From the NCBI RefSeq assembly GCF_030817835.1, contig NZ_JAUSZR010000001.1, positions 4,278,001-4,342,000 of the forward strand: a stretch of 64,000 bases of DNA. The letters run 5' to 3'. A program made the translations under genes and the position numbers. This stretch comes from Pseudarthrobacter sp. W1I19 (GTDB taxonomy: Bacteria > Actinomycetota > Actinomycetes > Actinomycetales > Micrococcaceae). The notes under the pieces are model-generated. The model was not told the origin of the DNA. It was given only the letters and a program-made list of their open reading frames with translations, and searched no databases. Below, piece after piece: positions 25,726 through 35,353 of this stretch. Numbering within the stretch: the stretch's first letter is position 1; each line of letters opens with the position of its first letter.

Positions 25726-27024
25726 GTGAACCACCAACCAACCCGCCGGACTTACCTGTTGCTCTCCGCCGCCGTCGCCGCGTCTGCCATGACCCTGTCC
25801 GGCTGCGCGGCCGGCGCCACTCCTGCTGCCGAGGAAACCGGGCCCGTCACCATCCGCTTTACCTGGTGGGGCGGCGACGCCCGGCAGAAAGCCACCCAGA
25901 AAGTCATCGACGCCTTCGAGGCTGAGAACCCCAACATCACTGTGGTGGGCGAATACAGCGACTGGACCGGCTACTGGGACAAGCTCGCAACGCAGGTGGC
26001 AGCCAATGACGCGCCGGACATCATCCAGATGGACGAGAAGTACGTCCGCGAATACGGCGACCGCGGCGCCCTGCTGGACATCAAAAAACTAGCCGGCCTG
26101 GACACCTCCGGCATCGACCCGGACACCCTCAAGAGCGGTGAGGTGGACGGGGAGCTTGTTGGCCTGGTTACCGGCATCGCCACGTTCTGCATCGCTGCCA
26201 ACCCCGGCGTCCTGGCCAAAGCCGGGGTGCCGCTGCCGGATGACACCACGTGGACGTGGGAGGACTACCGGAAGATCGGCCAGCAGATCAGCCAGAGCGG
26301 GGCAGGCACGGGCGTTGGCGTGCAGTACGGCGACCAGGACCTCTATATCTGGGCGCGCCAGCACGGCGACCGGCTTTACGATGACCGGGGCAACGTGGTG
26401 ATCAAGCCTGAAACGCTCGTCTCGTTCTGGCAGAACGTCCGGGACCTGTCCACATCCGGTGCCGGCGCCAAACCATCGGCCATCATCGAAAGTGCCACCG
26501 CTTCGCTGAACCAGACACCCCTGGCCAAAAACGAGATGGGCTTCTCCGGTGTGTTCAGCACCCAGCTCACGGCTTACTCGGGCGCCAGCGGGCAGGAGCT
26601 GAAGCTGCTGCGCCTGCCCGGCGAGTCTGACGCCGCAGAACGCGGGGCCTATTACAAGCCATCCATGTTCTGGTCCGTCTCATCCCGCACCAAACACCAG
26701 AAGGCGGCGGAGAAGTTCCTGAACTACCTCACCAACAGCCAGACCGCGGCCGACATCATGCTCACTGAACGCGGCATCCCCGCCAACGCAAAAGTCCGCG
26801 AAGCCATCGCCGCCAAGCTGAACCCCACGGACAAGGCCGCGATCGAGTTCACCAACGCCATCGCCGACGAGGTCAGGCCAGCCCCGCCCATCACGCCTGC
26901 CGGCGGCAGCACCATCACGGACATCCTCAGCCGCTACACCTCGGACATCCTTTTCGAACGCACCACCCCCGAAAAGGCCGCCGGGCCCTTCATCGACGAG
27001 CTCTCCTCCTCACTCCGGAAGTAG
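25726..27024 (+). CDS. Orphan ABC sugar-binding lipoprotein
   Basis: This 432-residue family-1 solute-binding protein has a signal peptide ending in the lipobox TLSGC near residue 25, then typical motifs ITVVGEYSDW and FTWWGGD. I start it at the GTG at 25726, preceded by AAGAAAGG, because this gives a normal lipoprotein signal. The earlier in-frame ATG-like start at 25585 lies inside the operator region. Unlike the two other binding-protein genes in this window, no permease genes follow. The next genes encode an oxidoreductase, a DUF6807 protein, a cupin and LacI. It must use permeases encoded elsewhere, or act as a sensor. Confidence 0.88.
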   Translation: MNHQPTRRTYLLLSAAVAASAMTLSGCAAGATPAAEETGPVTIRFTWWGGDARQKATQKVIDAFEAENPNITVVGEYSDWTGYWDKLATQVAANDAPDIIQMDEKYVREYGDRGALLDIKKLAGLDTSGIDPDTLKSGEVDGELVGLVTGIATFCIAANPGVLAKAGVPLPDDTTWTWEDYRKIGQQISQSGAGTGVGVQYGDQDLYIWARQHGDRLYDDRGNVVIKPETLVSFWQNVRDLSTSGAGAKPSAIIESATASLNQTPLAKNEMGFSGVFSTQLTAYSGASGQELKLLRLPGESDAAERGAYYKPSMFWSVSSRTKHQKAAEKFLNYLTNSQTAADIMLTERGIPANAKVREAIAAKLNPTDKAAIEFTNAIADEVRPAPPITPAGGSTITDILSRYTSDILFERTTPEKAAGPFIDELSSSLRK

Positions 27025-27026
27025 AA

Positions 27027-28148
27027 ATGACCCACCCCAGCAATCACGACGCCGGCACGCCACTTCGCGTCGCCTTCATCGGAACCGGCGGCATCGCCAA
27101 TGCCCACACCGAAGCACTCAGGCAGCAACCCGGCGTCGAACTAGCGGCAGCGATCGACGTGGACCCCGCGCGTTCGGAGGCCTTCGCCGGCAAGTGGGGC
27201 GTCGCCCGGACCGCGGCAAGCCTGGCAGAAGCGATCGACGGCGGTGCGCTGGATCTCGTGGCCATCTGCACTCCCCCCTCCAGCCACTTTCCGCTGGCGC
27301 TGGAAGCGCTGTCCTTCGGTTTACATGCCGTCATCGAAAAGCCGCCGGCCTTGTCCCTCAGCCAGATGCGGCAGCTGGAAGCCGCGGAGCAGGCGTCCGC
27401 CGGCTCGCTGAGCTGCATTTTCCAGCACCGCTTCGGCTCGGGCGCGCAGCGGCTGCTCGCACTCCAGCAGTCCGGGGTCCTGGGCAGGCAGCTGGTGGGC
27501 ACCTGCAACACCCTCTGGTTCCGCGACCAGCCATACTTCGATGTTCCCTGGCGCGGGCTCTGGGATGTGGAGGGCGGCGGGCCTACCCTGGGCCACGGCA
27601 TCCACCAGTTCGACCTGCTCCTGCACCTGTGGGGTCCATGGTCCGAAGTGACGGCCTTCGCCGGCAAATTGGCGCGCACAACAGATACGGAGGATGCGTC
27701 AGGGGCGGTGGTCCGCTTCGAATCCGGGGCTATCGCCACCGTGATCAACTCGGTTATCTCCCCGCGGGAAACCTCCTACCTTCGGTTGGACTACGAGAAC
27801 GCAACGGTGGAGCTCGAACACCTTTACGGCTACAGCGACCACCACTGGAAGGTGACCCCGGCACCGGGCCAGGACGCCGTCGTCGGCCTCTGGAACGAGG
27901 GCGCGGACCACCCCAGCGGACACCCGGCGCAGTACGCGGTGATCATCCGCAGCCTGCAGGCCGGGGAACCGGCTGCTGTCTCCATCTCAGACGCCTATGC
28001 CACCATGGAGCTGGCGGCCGCGATCTACGCGTCGAGCGTCAGCGGGACCACGGTTTCGCGCGGCCAGATTGACGAGTCGAGCCCGTTTTTCACCCGCATG
28101 GACGGACACCTGGAACCCTGGAAACAAGAGGAAGCACTCGAAGCATGA
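27027..28148 (+). CDS. Gfo/Idh/MocA family oxidoreductase
   Basis: This 373-residue protein has the Rossmann motif FIGTGGIANAH near residue 18, an EKPPALS segment near residue 110 in place of the usual EKPLA, and a C-terminal domain with LGHGIHQFDLLLHLWG containing the conserved His and Asp. It begins two bases after the binding-protein stop and overlaps the next gene. Probably it oxidises a sugar or sugar derivative brought in by the transporter. It is distant from the copy at 32-1225. Confidence 0.88.
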   Translation: MTHPSNHDAGTPLRVAFIGTGGIANAHTEALRQQPGVELAAAIDVDPARSEAFAGKWGVARTAASLAEAIDGGALDLVAICTPPSSHFPLALEALSFGLHAVIEKPPALSLSQMRQLEAAEQASAGSLSCIFQHRFGSGAQRLLALQQSGVLGRQLVGTCNTLWFRDQPYFDVPWRGLWDVEGGGPTLGHGIHQFDLLLHLWGPWSEVTAFAGKLARTTDTEDASGAVVRFESGAIATVINSVISPRETSYLRLDYENATVELEHLYGYSDHHWKVTPAPGQDAVVGLWNEGADHPSGHPAQYAVIIRSLQAGEPAAVSISDAYATMELAAAIYASSVSGTTVSRGQIDESSPFFTRMDGHLEPWKQEEALEA

Positions 28149-29089
28149 GCACCGAAGCCGCACTCAGCTGGCGCGACAACAACCGATCCCTGACCGTGTC
28201 GCTCGGGGATGTGGAGATCGCCACCTACACGTACGATGCCACGGACGAACAGCGCGAGTCGCCGCGCCCCTTCTTCCACCCGCTGCGCACCACGGCGGGC
28301 GAAATGGTCACCGCCTACCGCCCGTGGGACCACGTCTGGCACAAGGGCATTGCCTGGTCCCTGCCCCACTTCGGCGATGACAACTTCTGGGGCGGGCCCA
28401 GCTACCGCCGCGGCAAGGACTACACGTGGCTGCCCAACAACGGGAGCATGCGCCACGGGCGCGTGATCGAAGCAGGGCTCGACGGCGGCGCGTTCCGTTT
28501 TGCCCACACGCTGGGCTGGTGGACGCAGGCCGGCAAGCACGTGGTTGAGGAAACCCGCACCGTCCGGATTGCCCCGGGCGCCAACGACGCCTGGACGCTG
28601 GTCTTCGAAACGGAGATGACGAATGTCTCCGGCGGTGAGATCCACATCGGCTCGCCCACCACCGAGGGGCGGGAGAACGCCGGGTACGGCGGACTGTTCT
28701 GGCGGGGCCCGCGCGAATTTACCGGCGGCCGCATCGTTGGCCCGGGCGGAGCCACCGGCGAAGCGCTGCGCGGGACCCGCGGCCCATGGCTGGCATTCGT
28801 AGGCCAGCACGATGACACCTGCCGGTTTTCCACGGTGCTGATCGCTGACGCCACCACCAACGCCCAGCACCCGCCGGAATGGTTTGCCCGGTCCGAGCCC
28901 TTTGCCTGCTTTGGCCCTGCCCCGTTCTTCAGCAAGGAGGTCACCTTCGCCGCCGGGGAAACAATGGTCAACCGGTATGCCGTGGTGATCGCGGACGGCG
29001 ACTCGGACCAGGAGCGGCTGGACCATCTCGCCACCCTGGCCGGGGAAACCCTGCATTCTAAAGCTGTGGCGGACCGGACCAGGGTATGA
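28145..29089 (+). CDS. DUF6807 (PmoA-like) family protein
   Basis: This 314-residue protein matches the DUF6807/PmoA-like pattern. It has an early RPFFHPLRTTAGEMVTAYRP segment, DHVWHKGIAWSL and a beta-rich remainder with several conserved His and Trp residues. Members are usually linked to Gfo/Idh oxidoreductases and sugar transporters, and the function is not settled. Overlaps of four bases with both neighbours show co-translation. A role in modifying the same keto-sugar or glycoside as the upstream oxidoreductase is inferred. Confidence 0.8.
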   Translation: MSTEAALSWRDNNRSLTVSLGDVEIATYTYDATDEQRESPRPFFHPLRTTAGEMVTAYRPWDHVWHKGIAWSLPHFGDDNFWGGPSYRRGKDYTWLPNNGSMRHGRVIEAGLDGGAFRFAHTLGWWTQAGKHVVEETRTVRIAPGANDAWTLVFETEMTNVSGGEIHIGSPTTEGRENAGYGGLFWRGPREFTGGRIVGPGGATGEALRGTRGPWLAFVGQHDDTCRFSTVLIADATTNAQHPPEWFARSEPFACFGPAPFFSKEVTFAAGETMVNRYAVVIADGDSDQERLDHLATLAGETLHSKAVADRTRV

Positions 29090-29826
29090 CGACCCAGGCA
29101 CTCCCCTTCCCCGGCAGTGTGGGCCTGACGCGCGTGAGCGTTTACGACTGGGAAGCCAGTGACGGGGTGTGCGGCGGTTCTCCCCATATGCATACCGCGT
29201 CCACCGAGGCGTACCTGGTGCTGTCCGGATCCGGACGCGTTGAAACCATCCGGGCCTCAGGGTACGCGTCCTATGACCTGGCCCCCGATGACCTGCTCTG
29301 GTTCAGCCCGGGGACCATCCACCGGCTGGTCAACGGGGACAACCTGGAGATCCTGGCCATCATGCAAAATAGCGGACTGCCGGAGGCCGGCGACGCCGTC
29401 TTGACCTTCGAGCCGGAGGTCATTGCGGACGCCAAGCGGTACGCGCGGGCAGCAACGCTCGACGCCGGCCCCGCCTCGCCGTCGTCCTCGCTGCCTGCTG
29501 CAGCGCGCGCCCGGAGGGACGCAGCGCTGGCCGGCTACCTGCGGCTGAAGGAGGCCGCGCAGGCGGGTGACGTCGGCGCCGTGGAGCGGTTCCACCGTGA
29601 CGCCGTCCGCCTGGTGCAGGCACGGGTACCGGACTGGCATGAGCTGTGGAAGGAGAGCATCGCACCCGAGGCTGCCCGGACGGAAGGATGGCTTGCCGAC
29701 CTCGCGGAAGGCAGGTACAGCCACTTTAAGGATGCCGCCGTCACCAGGAGCGCGCCTTCCAGCGGGGAGCGCGTCCTGGGGATGTGCGGAATGCTGCAAA
29801 AATGGGACAGCAACGGCAGCAGGTGA
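29086..29826 (+). CDS. Cupin-domain protein
   Basis: This 246-residue protein has an N-terminal cupin barrel. SPHMHTASTEAYLVLSGSGRVE holds HxH and Glu metal-ligand positions, and SPGTIHRLVN holds the second-motif His. The C-terminal half is helical, with no motif I recognise. It sits in the operon with Gfo/Idh and DUF6807 genes, overlapping the latter. It may act as an isomerase or epimerase on the same sugar, or as a small-molecule-binding protein; there is no direct evidence. Confidence 0.78.
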   Translation: MTTQALPFPGSVGLTRVSVYDWEASDGVCGGSPHMHTASTEAYLVLSGSGRVETIRASGYASYDLAPDDLLWFSPGTIHRLVNGDNLEILAIMQNSGLPEAGDAVLTFEPEVIADAKRYARAATLDAGPASPSSSLPAAARARRDAALAGYLRLKEAAQAGDVGAVERFHRDAVRLVQARVPDWHELWKESIAPEAARTEGWLADLAEGRYSHFKDAAVTRSAPSSGERVLGMCGMLQKWDSNGSR

Positions 29827-29842
29827 AGGGACACCACCGGAC

Positions 29843-30889
29843 ATGGCGCAGGAAGCAGTGGCACAGGAAGCCGTGACACAAGGCAAAACAAAAGCGCCAA
29901 CCATCTACGATGTGGCTGCGCTTGCGGGCGTGTCCCACCAAACCGTGTCCCGGTACTTCAAAGCCCCGGGCGGGCTCAAGCCGGCAACGCTGGAGCGCGT
30001 GGAACAGGCCCTCGCCGAGCTTCACTACACTCCCAACCTGGCAGCCCGCTCATTGCGGTCGCGGGAGCATTACCGGGTGGTAGTGGTGGTGCCGGAAGCC
30101 TCGCTGTATTTCCCCGCCCGGATGCTGAATGGAGCCGCCGCGGCCGCCCATTCGGCCGGTTACCGCGTGGACGTGGTGGCCATTGAGGGAACCGCCGAAG
30201 CCCGCGCGCACCAGCTGGAAACCCTGCTGGGCGGCGAGGACATCGCCGGTATCCTGTCCTTCGTCCCCAGGCCCAAGGGGAGCCCGGCCGCCCGGCAGTC
30301 CGCGGGTGTTCCCATGGTGGTGGCCGGGGAGTACGACAACAAGATGCGTGCGCGGGGCAGCCTGGCGGACGGCGCTGCGGCACGGAAGATCGTTGAGCAC
30401 CTTGCCTCGCTGGGACACCGGAACTTCTTCCACGTCGCCGGGCCAACAGCCTGGCCGTCGGCGCGCAACCGGCGGGCTGTCTACGAGGAAACAGTGGCCG
30501 AGCTGGGCCTGGTATCGCTGGGGGTTGCAGTGGGCGACTGGTCTCCGGCCTCCGGCTACGCGGCCGGGCGGAAGATCGCGGCCATCAAGGAGGTCACCGC
30601 GGTTTTCGCGGCGAACGACCAGATGGCCATCGGCGTCATCCGGGCCCTGCATGAACATGGCCTTGCGGTGCCGGATGACGTGAGCGTGTTCGGCTGGGAT
30701 GACATGGCCGAGTCCTCGTTCCTGATCCCCACCCTGTCCAGCGTGCACATGGACCTGGAGGCGCTTGGGGTCCGGAGCATGTCCGAACTCATCGCCCGGA
30801 TCCGGGGGCAGCAGCCCGCCACTGAGGCACTGTCCCTGGCGCCGATGGAGCTGGTATTCAGGGAATCAACGGCTCGGGTGCGGGCTTAG
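29843..30889 (+). CDS. LacI-family transcriptional regulator
   Basis: This 348-residue LacI regulator starts at an ATG at 29843 followed by an unusual short repeat AQEAVAQEAVTQ before the helix-turn-helix (IYDVAALAGVSHQTVSRYF). A periplasmic-binding-like effector domain follows from about residue 75 (VVVVVPEASLYF). It closes the 25726-30889 operon and probably represses it through the inverted repeat at 25562-25601. The ligand should be the sugar bound by the lipoprotein of the same operon. Confidence 0.9.
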   Translation: MAQEAVAQEAVTQGKTKAPTIYDVAALAGVSHQTVSRYFKAPGGLKPATLERVEQALAELHYTPNLAARSLRSREHYRVVVVVPEASLYFPARMLNGAAAAAHSAGYRVDVVAIEGTAEARAHQLETLLGGEDIAGILSFVPRPKGSPAARQSAGVPMVVAGEYDNKMRARGSLADGAAARKIVEHLASLGHRNFFHVAGPTAWPSARNRRAVYEETVAELGLVSLGVAVGDWSPASGYAAGRKIAAIKEVTAVFAANDQMAIGVIRALHEHGLAVPDDVSVFGWDDMAESSFLIPTLSSVHMDLEALGVRSMSELIARIRGQQPATEALSLAPMELVFRESTARVRA

Positions 30890-30898
30890 CGCTCCAGG

Positions 30899-31735
30899 TC
30901 ATGCCAGCAGTTCCCGGACCAGTTCCCGGCACTTTTTATAAGCTGGTTCGCCCGGATCGATGAGTGCGAAGTGGTCGCCGGGCACCGTGACCAGCTGGGC
31001 CGGGACCTGTCCGCTGAGGCTGGCTTCCACGTACGTTTCGGACATGGCGGGGGGCACGTCGTCGTCCTCGGTTGCGTGGACGGCATAAACCGGAACGTCC
31101 AGCGGGAGCGCGGCCATCGGGTCCGCGTACCGGTGACGGCCCGGATATTCCGACGACGGACCGCCCAGCAGGTTGGCCACCGCACCGTTGCTGAGGTGGA
31201 GCCTTTCGGCCTCTGCCAGGTTGAGGACGCCGGACTGGCTCACCACGCCGGTGACGCGGACGCCGCCGTCTCCGGCCCCCACCTCACGATGCTCAGCCTC
31301 CAATCCCAACCCGCCCAGCCGGTCCCGGCCTGCCACCCACACGGCCAGATGCCCACCGGCCGAATGCCCGAGGGCCACCACTTTGGCCACATCCAGGAAG
31401 TGGGATTCAGCGAGCTCTGCAAGCTTGTCGATGCCCGCCAGGATGTCTTGGAATGTACCCGGCCAGCCGCCACCGTTTCCGGCGCGGCGGTACTCCAGGT
31501 TCCACGCCGCCATGCCGTATCCGGCAAGGTCCGCAGCCAAAGGCTGCCCCAACTCGGCGCCGTACTGCGGGCGCCAGTAGCCGCCGTGAATCACCACCAC
31601 CACGCCGCGGTGGGTACCGCCGTCGGGAAGCTCGGGAAGGAACAGTTCGCCCCACTGACTGGGGTCACCGCCGTAGTTATACCTGTGCCGCTGCACTGCA
31701 TCCCCTCTTGTTGGTGCCACGGACGTCCCGTCCAT
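30899..31735 (-). CDS. Alpha/beta hydrolase with HGGYW and GHSAGG motifs
   Basis: This protein of about 278 residues is an alpha/beta hydrolase. It has the oxyanion-hole motif HGGYW, the nucleophile elbow GHSAGG, a DVPVYAVHATEDDDVPP acid segment and a GDHFALIDP His segment. HGGxW resembles arylformamidase and small-ester hydrolases. The start could be the ATG at 31735 or a TTG at 31780. It follows ribokinase in the nucleoside operon, but its role there is not evident; a de-acylation or formamidase step is possible. Confidence 0.82.
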   Translation of the reverse strand: MDGTSVAPTRGDAVQRHRYNYGGDPSQWGELFLPELPDGGTHRGVVVVIHGGYWRPQYGAELGQPLAADLAGYGMAAWNLEYRRAGNGGGWPGTFQDILAGIDKLAELAESHFLDVAKVVALGHSAGGHLAVWVAGRDRLGGLGLEAEHREVGAGDGGVRVTGVVSQSGVLNLAEAERLHLSNGAVANLLGGPSSEYPGRHRYADPMAALPLDVPVYAVHATEDDDVPPAMSETYVEASLSGQVPAQLVTVPGDHFALIDPGEPAYKKCRELVRELLA

Positions 31736-31788
31736 ACGCCTGAGCCTGCCTACCTGCTGCCATCGTTGGGTGTAGGCCAAAATTCGGG

Positions 31789-32793
31789 CTAGCCGAGCAG
31801 ACGCTCGACGTCAGCCGCTTCGGGATACGCCGCCTGCGTCCCCTTCCGGGTGGTGGCCAGGGCAGCCGCCACGGAAGCGAAGGCGGCAGCATCGGCGAGC
31901 CCGTCGCCGGCCGCGAGCCGGACGGCAACGGCGCCGGTAAAGGCGTCGCCCGCGCCGGTGGTGTCCACGGCGGAGACCTTGATGGGCTTCACAAAGGTGA
32001 CGAGGCGGTCCGGCGAGGCAAGCGAGTCCAGCACCACGGAGCCGTTCGAACCCAGCGTCACCAGCACCTGACGGATCCCCCGTTCAGCGAACCTTTCCCG
32101 GACGGCATCCCACTGGGCGGCACGGGCATCGGCACCCGGGACGGATGCCCCCGGGCCGAGGAACAGCGCGGCTTCATGGGCATTCACCAGCAGGACGTCC
32201 GTCAGCTCAGCCAGGGCTGCCGGGATGTGCGCGTACGGCGAGAGGTTCAGCAGGACTGTTGCGCCGGCGTCGTGCCCTGCCTGCGCTGCGGCCAGTACTG
32301 TCTCCATGCCGACTTCAAGGCAAAGGCACACGACGGCGGCCTCCGCCAGGACGTCCGAGGCCTCTCCCACGTCTGCCGGTGAGAGGGTGCCGTTGGCGCC
32401 GGCGGAGATGATGATGTTGTTCTCGCCGTTGGAATCCACGGCGATCACGGCGACGCCCGTTGGCTCGTACGACGTGCGGACATGCCCTACGTCCACACCC
32501 GCTCTCGCCGCTGAGGAGAGCAGCATGGCGCCGTTGGGGTCATCCCCCACCGCGCCCACCAGGCTAACGTTCCCGCCCAGCAGGCTGGCGGCCACTGCCT
32601 GGTTGGCGCTCTTGCCGCCCGGGTTCACGGCGAACCCGTTGCCGTGCACCGTCTCACCGGGCAGCGGGAGGCGTTCGCAGTAGATGGTGAGGTCGGCGTT
32701 CAGGGAGCCGACGACGACGATCCTGCCCGGCTGCCTGTCGTCGCCTTGATTGGCGCCCGGGTCAACGGCGGCTGGCTCAGCGGCGGCGCTCAT
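31789..32793 (-). CDS. rbsK: Ribokinase
   Basis: This 334-residue ribokinase has GSLNADLTIY, the GGKSANQAVAA signature near residue 60 and DTTGAGDAFTGA near residue 270. It phosphorylates D-ribose. It is coupled to a transporter and a nucleoside hydrolase, so ribose freed from nucleosides is the obvious substrate. An N-terminal extension of about 20 residues before the fold is unusual but harmless-looking. Confidence 0.9.
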   Translation of the reverse strand: MSAAAEPAAVDPGANQGDDRQPGRIVVVGSLNADLTIYCERLPLPGETVHGNGFAVNPGGKSANQAVAASLLGGNVSLVGAVGDDPNGAMLLSSAARAGVDVGHVRTSYEPTGVAVIAVDSNGENNIIISAGANGTLSPADVGEASDVLAEAAVVCLCLEVGMETVLAAAQAGHDAGATVLLNLSPYAHIPAALAELTDVLLVNAHEAALFLGPGASVPGADARAAQWDAVRERFAERGIRQVLVTLGSNGSVVLDSLASPDRLVTFVKPIKVSAVDTTGAGDAFTGAVAVRLAAGDGLADAAAFASVAAALATTRKGTQAAYPEAADVERLLG

Positions 32794-34217
32794 TCGGCCA
32801 CCTCAGCCTCAACGGGCTTGGGGATCAGCAGCGAGGCGGCGAACGCCGCCGCGGTGAGGGCCAGACCGACAACTACAACGGTCAGGTAGGACGCCTTCGC
32901 ATCCCCAAGGGCCGACGTCGCCACCAGCACGGCAGGCAGCACCAGGAAGCTGAGCCCTGCGCCGAGGTTGAAGGCGCCGGCGTTCATGCCGGGCAGGAAA
33001 CCGGGGTTGCCGGCGGGCGAGAGGACAACACCGAGTCCGTTGAGCATGATGTTGACCGTACCGGCGTACATGATGCCCAGCAAGACCGTGCCGGCAATCA
33101 TCAGGGGCAGGCTGCTGAGGCCGAAGAACGCGATGATGGCGAGGGCCGCGATGCTGCCGAGAAGCCCGATGCGCAGCACCTTGGTGTAGCCCAGCACGGG
33201 AGCGAGCTTGCCGCTGAGCGGTCCAACGATCCAGCCTAAAAGCGCGTACGGGGTGAGGATGATCAGCGACATTTCGGTGGGGCCGATGCCAAAGCCGGGG
33301 TCGGCGGCCTGGACGTAGGCGGGGACAATGCCGTTGATGACGGCGAAGATGCCGGTCATGGTCAGGGTGGTGGTCAGCAGCGGCGCCCACGTGGAGCGCT
33401 GGCGCAGGTGCACGGTTTCCACCATGGGCTGGCCGGACCGCTTCTCCACGGTCCAGAAGGCGTAGAACGCGGCGGCGGACACCAGGACCAGCACAATGCT
33501 GAGCATCAGGGTGCTGGAAGAGAAGGCACCCACCAGCTTCGACCCTTCATTCAGGGCGGTAAGCAGCGCGCCCACGGCCACCACAATGAAGAACACACCC
33601 AGCCAGTCCATCCGGGTGCCGGCGGCGGGCTTGCTTTCGCCGGCCAGGAACGCGATCAGTGCCGTGGCAACCAGTGCCAGCACCACCATGAGCCAGAAGA
33701 TGCTACGGAAACCGAAGTGCTCGGCGAAGTAGCCGCCCACAAAGGAATCGACGCCGGCAACGCCGCCATTGACCGCCGTAATGAGCCCCATGAGCGTGCC
33801 GTACTTGCGTGGGTTGGTGACGGCGGAGCGCAGCATGATCAGGCACAGCGGCACGGTGGGTCCGCTGATGCCCTGGATGATACGGCCCACGAAGAGCCAG
33901 GTGACGTCCGGCGCGAGGGCGGCAATGACCGAACCGACGGCCATCAGCAGCATCATGCCCACCAGGACCTTCTTGCGGCCGATGATGTCGCTCAGGCGGG
34001 GCAGGAACAGGGAGAACAGGGCGGCCGCGGTGAAGAACCACGTCTGCGAGAGGCCGATGACCGCTTGGTCCGTGTTGAGCTCCTCGCCCATGGTCACCAG
34101 GGCCGGGCTGAGCATCGAGGCGTTGAGCTGGAACGCCACGCACGCGGCCAGCAGGGCAACCATCAGGGCGGTGACGTTGCCGCGGCCGGTCTTTGCTTCA
34201 GTAAGGGTGGCAGTCAT
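32790..34217 (-). CDS. MFS transporter of the nucleoside operon
   Basis: This 475-residue major facilitator has about fourteen hydrophobic segments and the loop PRLSDIIGRKKVL after helix 2, with the DHA2-like motif GRIIQGISGPTVPL. That subgroup often exports drugs, but here it lies between nucleoside hydrolase and ribokinase genes with zero or overlapping spacing, so nucleoside import is more likely. The substrate is inference. Confidence 0.85.
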   Translation of the reverse strand: MTATLTEAKTGRGNVTALMVALLAACVAFQLNASMLSPALVTMGEELNTDQAVIGLSQTWFFTAAALFSLFLPRLSDIIGRKKVLVGMMLLMAVGSVIAALAPDVTWLFVGRIIQGISGPTVPLCLIMLRSAVTNPRKYGTLMGLITAVNGGVAGVDSFVGGYFAEHFGFRSIFWLMVVLALVATALIAFLAGESKPAAGTRMDWLGVFFIVVAVGALLTALNEGSKLVGAFSSSTLMLSIVLVLVSAAAFYAFWTVEKRSGQPMVETVHLRQRSTWAPLLTTTLTMTGIFAVINGIVPAYVQAADPGFGIGPTEMSLIILTPYALLGWIVGPLSGKLAPVLGYTKVLRIGLLGSIAALAIIAFFGLSSLPLMIAGTVLLGIMYAGTVNIMLNGLGVVLSPAGNPGFLPGMNAGAFNLGAGLSFLVLPAVLVATSALGDAKASYLTVVVVGLALTAAAFAASLLIPKPVEAEVAE

Positions 34218-35297
34218 TTACTTGACCCCTCCCACGACGACGTCGGTGCGTTCCGGGCGTACGACGTCGGCCGCCTTGCCGCTGCTGTTTATGTCGCCGC
34301 TGCCGGGTTCGCCGATGCGTTCCAGCGCGTCGGTGACCAGGTTCCAGAACCGTTCGTGGTCCAGGTCCACGGCGACGCTGGTGTGGCAGTCGGCCGGCGC
34401 GGGGGCGCGGAAGTCGGCCACCGTCATGCCGAGCGTCAGGGTGCCCTGAAGTTCGATGTTGACCGGCACTTTGCGGGTGCTGACGATGCTGGGGTCGATT
34501 ACGTAGGCCACGGCGCAGGGATCGTGGACGGGCGGGAAGTCGAAGCCCTGGGCGTCTTTGTAGGTGTGGGCGAAGAAGTCCATGAGCTCGGTGACGAACT
34601 TGGCAGGCTTGGTGCCGATGGCCGCGATCTTTTCCACCACGTCCGGGGTGGCGAGCGCCTGGTGAGTCAAGTCCAGGCCCACCATCACCACGGGCCACTT
34701 CTCGTTGAAGACAATGTGCGCGGCCTCGGGATCGATGATGATGTTGAACTCGGCCACGGCGCTCCAGTTGCCCACGTGGTAGCCGCCGCCCATCAGGACA
34801 ACTTCCTTCACGCGTTCCACGATGCGGGGTTCCTTGCGGGCGGCCATGGCGATGTTGGTCAGGCCTGCGGTGGGAACCAGGGTGACGGTGCCTTGTTCGT
34901 GGGCCATCACGGTGTCGATGATGAGGTCGACGGCGTGGCGCGGGTCCAACCCGATGGTGGACTCGGGGAGGGCGGGGCCGTCCATGCCGGACTCGCCGTG
35001 GATGTCCGGGGCGGTCTCGATGCTGCGGACAAGGGGACGGCCGCACCCGGCGGCGAAGGGAACGCCGGTGATGCCGGCGATGGTGCCCACGGCCAGGGCG
35101 TTGCGGGTGACTTTTTCGAGGGTCTGGTTTCCCACCACGGTGGTGACGGCCAGCAGGTCGATGTCCGGGTTGCCGTGCGCGAGCAGCAACGCCACAGCGT
35201 CGTCATGCCCGGGGTCGCAGTCAAGAATGATCTTCTTGCGGGGTTTGGGGTCCACGATGTTCTCCACGTCTTTGGGGCCCGCGCCAAGTGCAGACAC
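34218..35297 (-). CDS. Nucleoside hydrolase, IunH family
   Basis: This 359-residue protein has the family fingerprint KIILDCDPGHDDAVALLLA near residue 22, with the calcium-binding Asp cluster, and the later LTPTAGLTN-like segment LVPTAGLTNIA and HDPCAVAYV. It cleaves the N-glycosidic bond of ribonucleosides to base and ribose. It is the first gene of the operon behind the double palindrome at 35354-35391. A C-terminal tail of about 30 residues extends beyond the usual 310-330 residues. The start at 35297 could instead be a GTG eleven codons in. Confidence 0.9.
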   Translation of the reverse strand: MSALGAGPKDVENIVDPKPRKKIILDCDPGHDDAVALLLAHGNPDIDLLAVTTVVGNQTLEKVTRNALAVGTIAGITGVPFAAGCGRPLVRSIETAPDIHGESGMDGPALPESTIGLDPRHAVDLIIDTVMAHEQGTVTLVPTAGLTNIAMAARKEPRIVERVKEVVLMGGGYHVGNWSAVAEFNIIIDPEAAHIVFNEKWPVVMVGLDLTHQALATPDVVEKIAAIGTKPAKFVTELMDFFAHTYKDAQGFDFPPVHDPCAVAYVIDPSIVSTRKVPVNIELQGTLTLGMTVADFRAPAPADCHTSVAVDLDHERFWNLVTDALERIGEPGSGDINSSGKAADVVRPERTDVVVGGVK

Positions 35298-35353
35298 AGC
35301 TGCGCGGGGAGTTGAAGCGTTCAGGAGTGATCATGGCACCGTTAGCAACGTCA

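Noticed and set aside
25585..27024. Upstream start of the orphan binding protein
   Set aside because: It begins in the operator region and would bury the signal peptide; the GTG at 25726 gives a normal lipoprotein.
33408..35315. 635-codon open frame on the plus strand
   Set aside because: It lies antisense to the transporter and nucleoside hydrolase genes, is rich in His, Gly, Gln and Asp as expected for a GC-skewed shadow frame, and has no domain.
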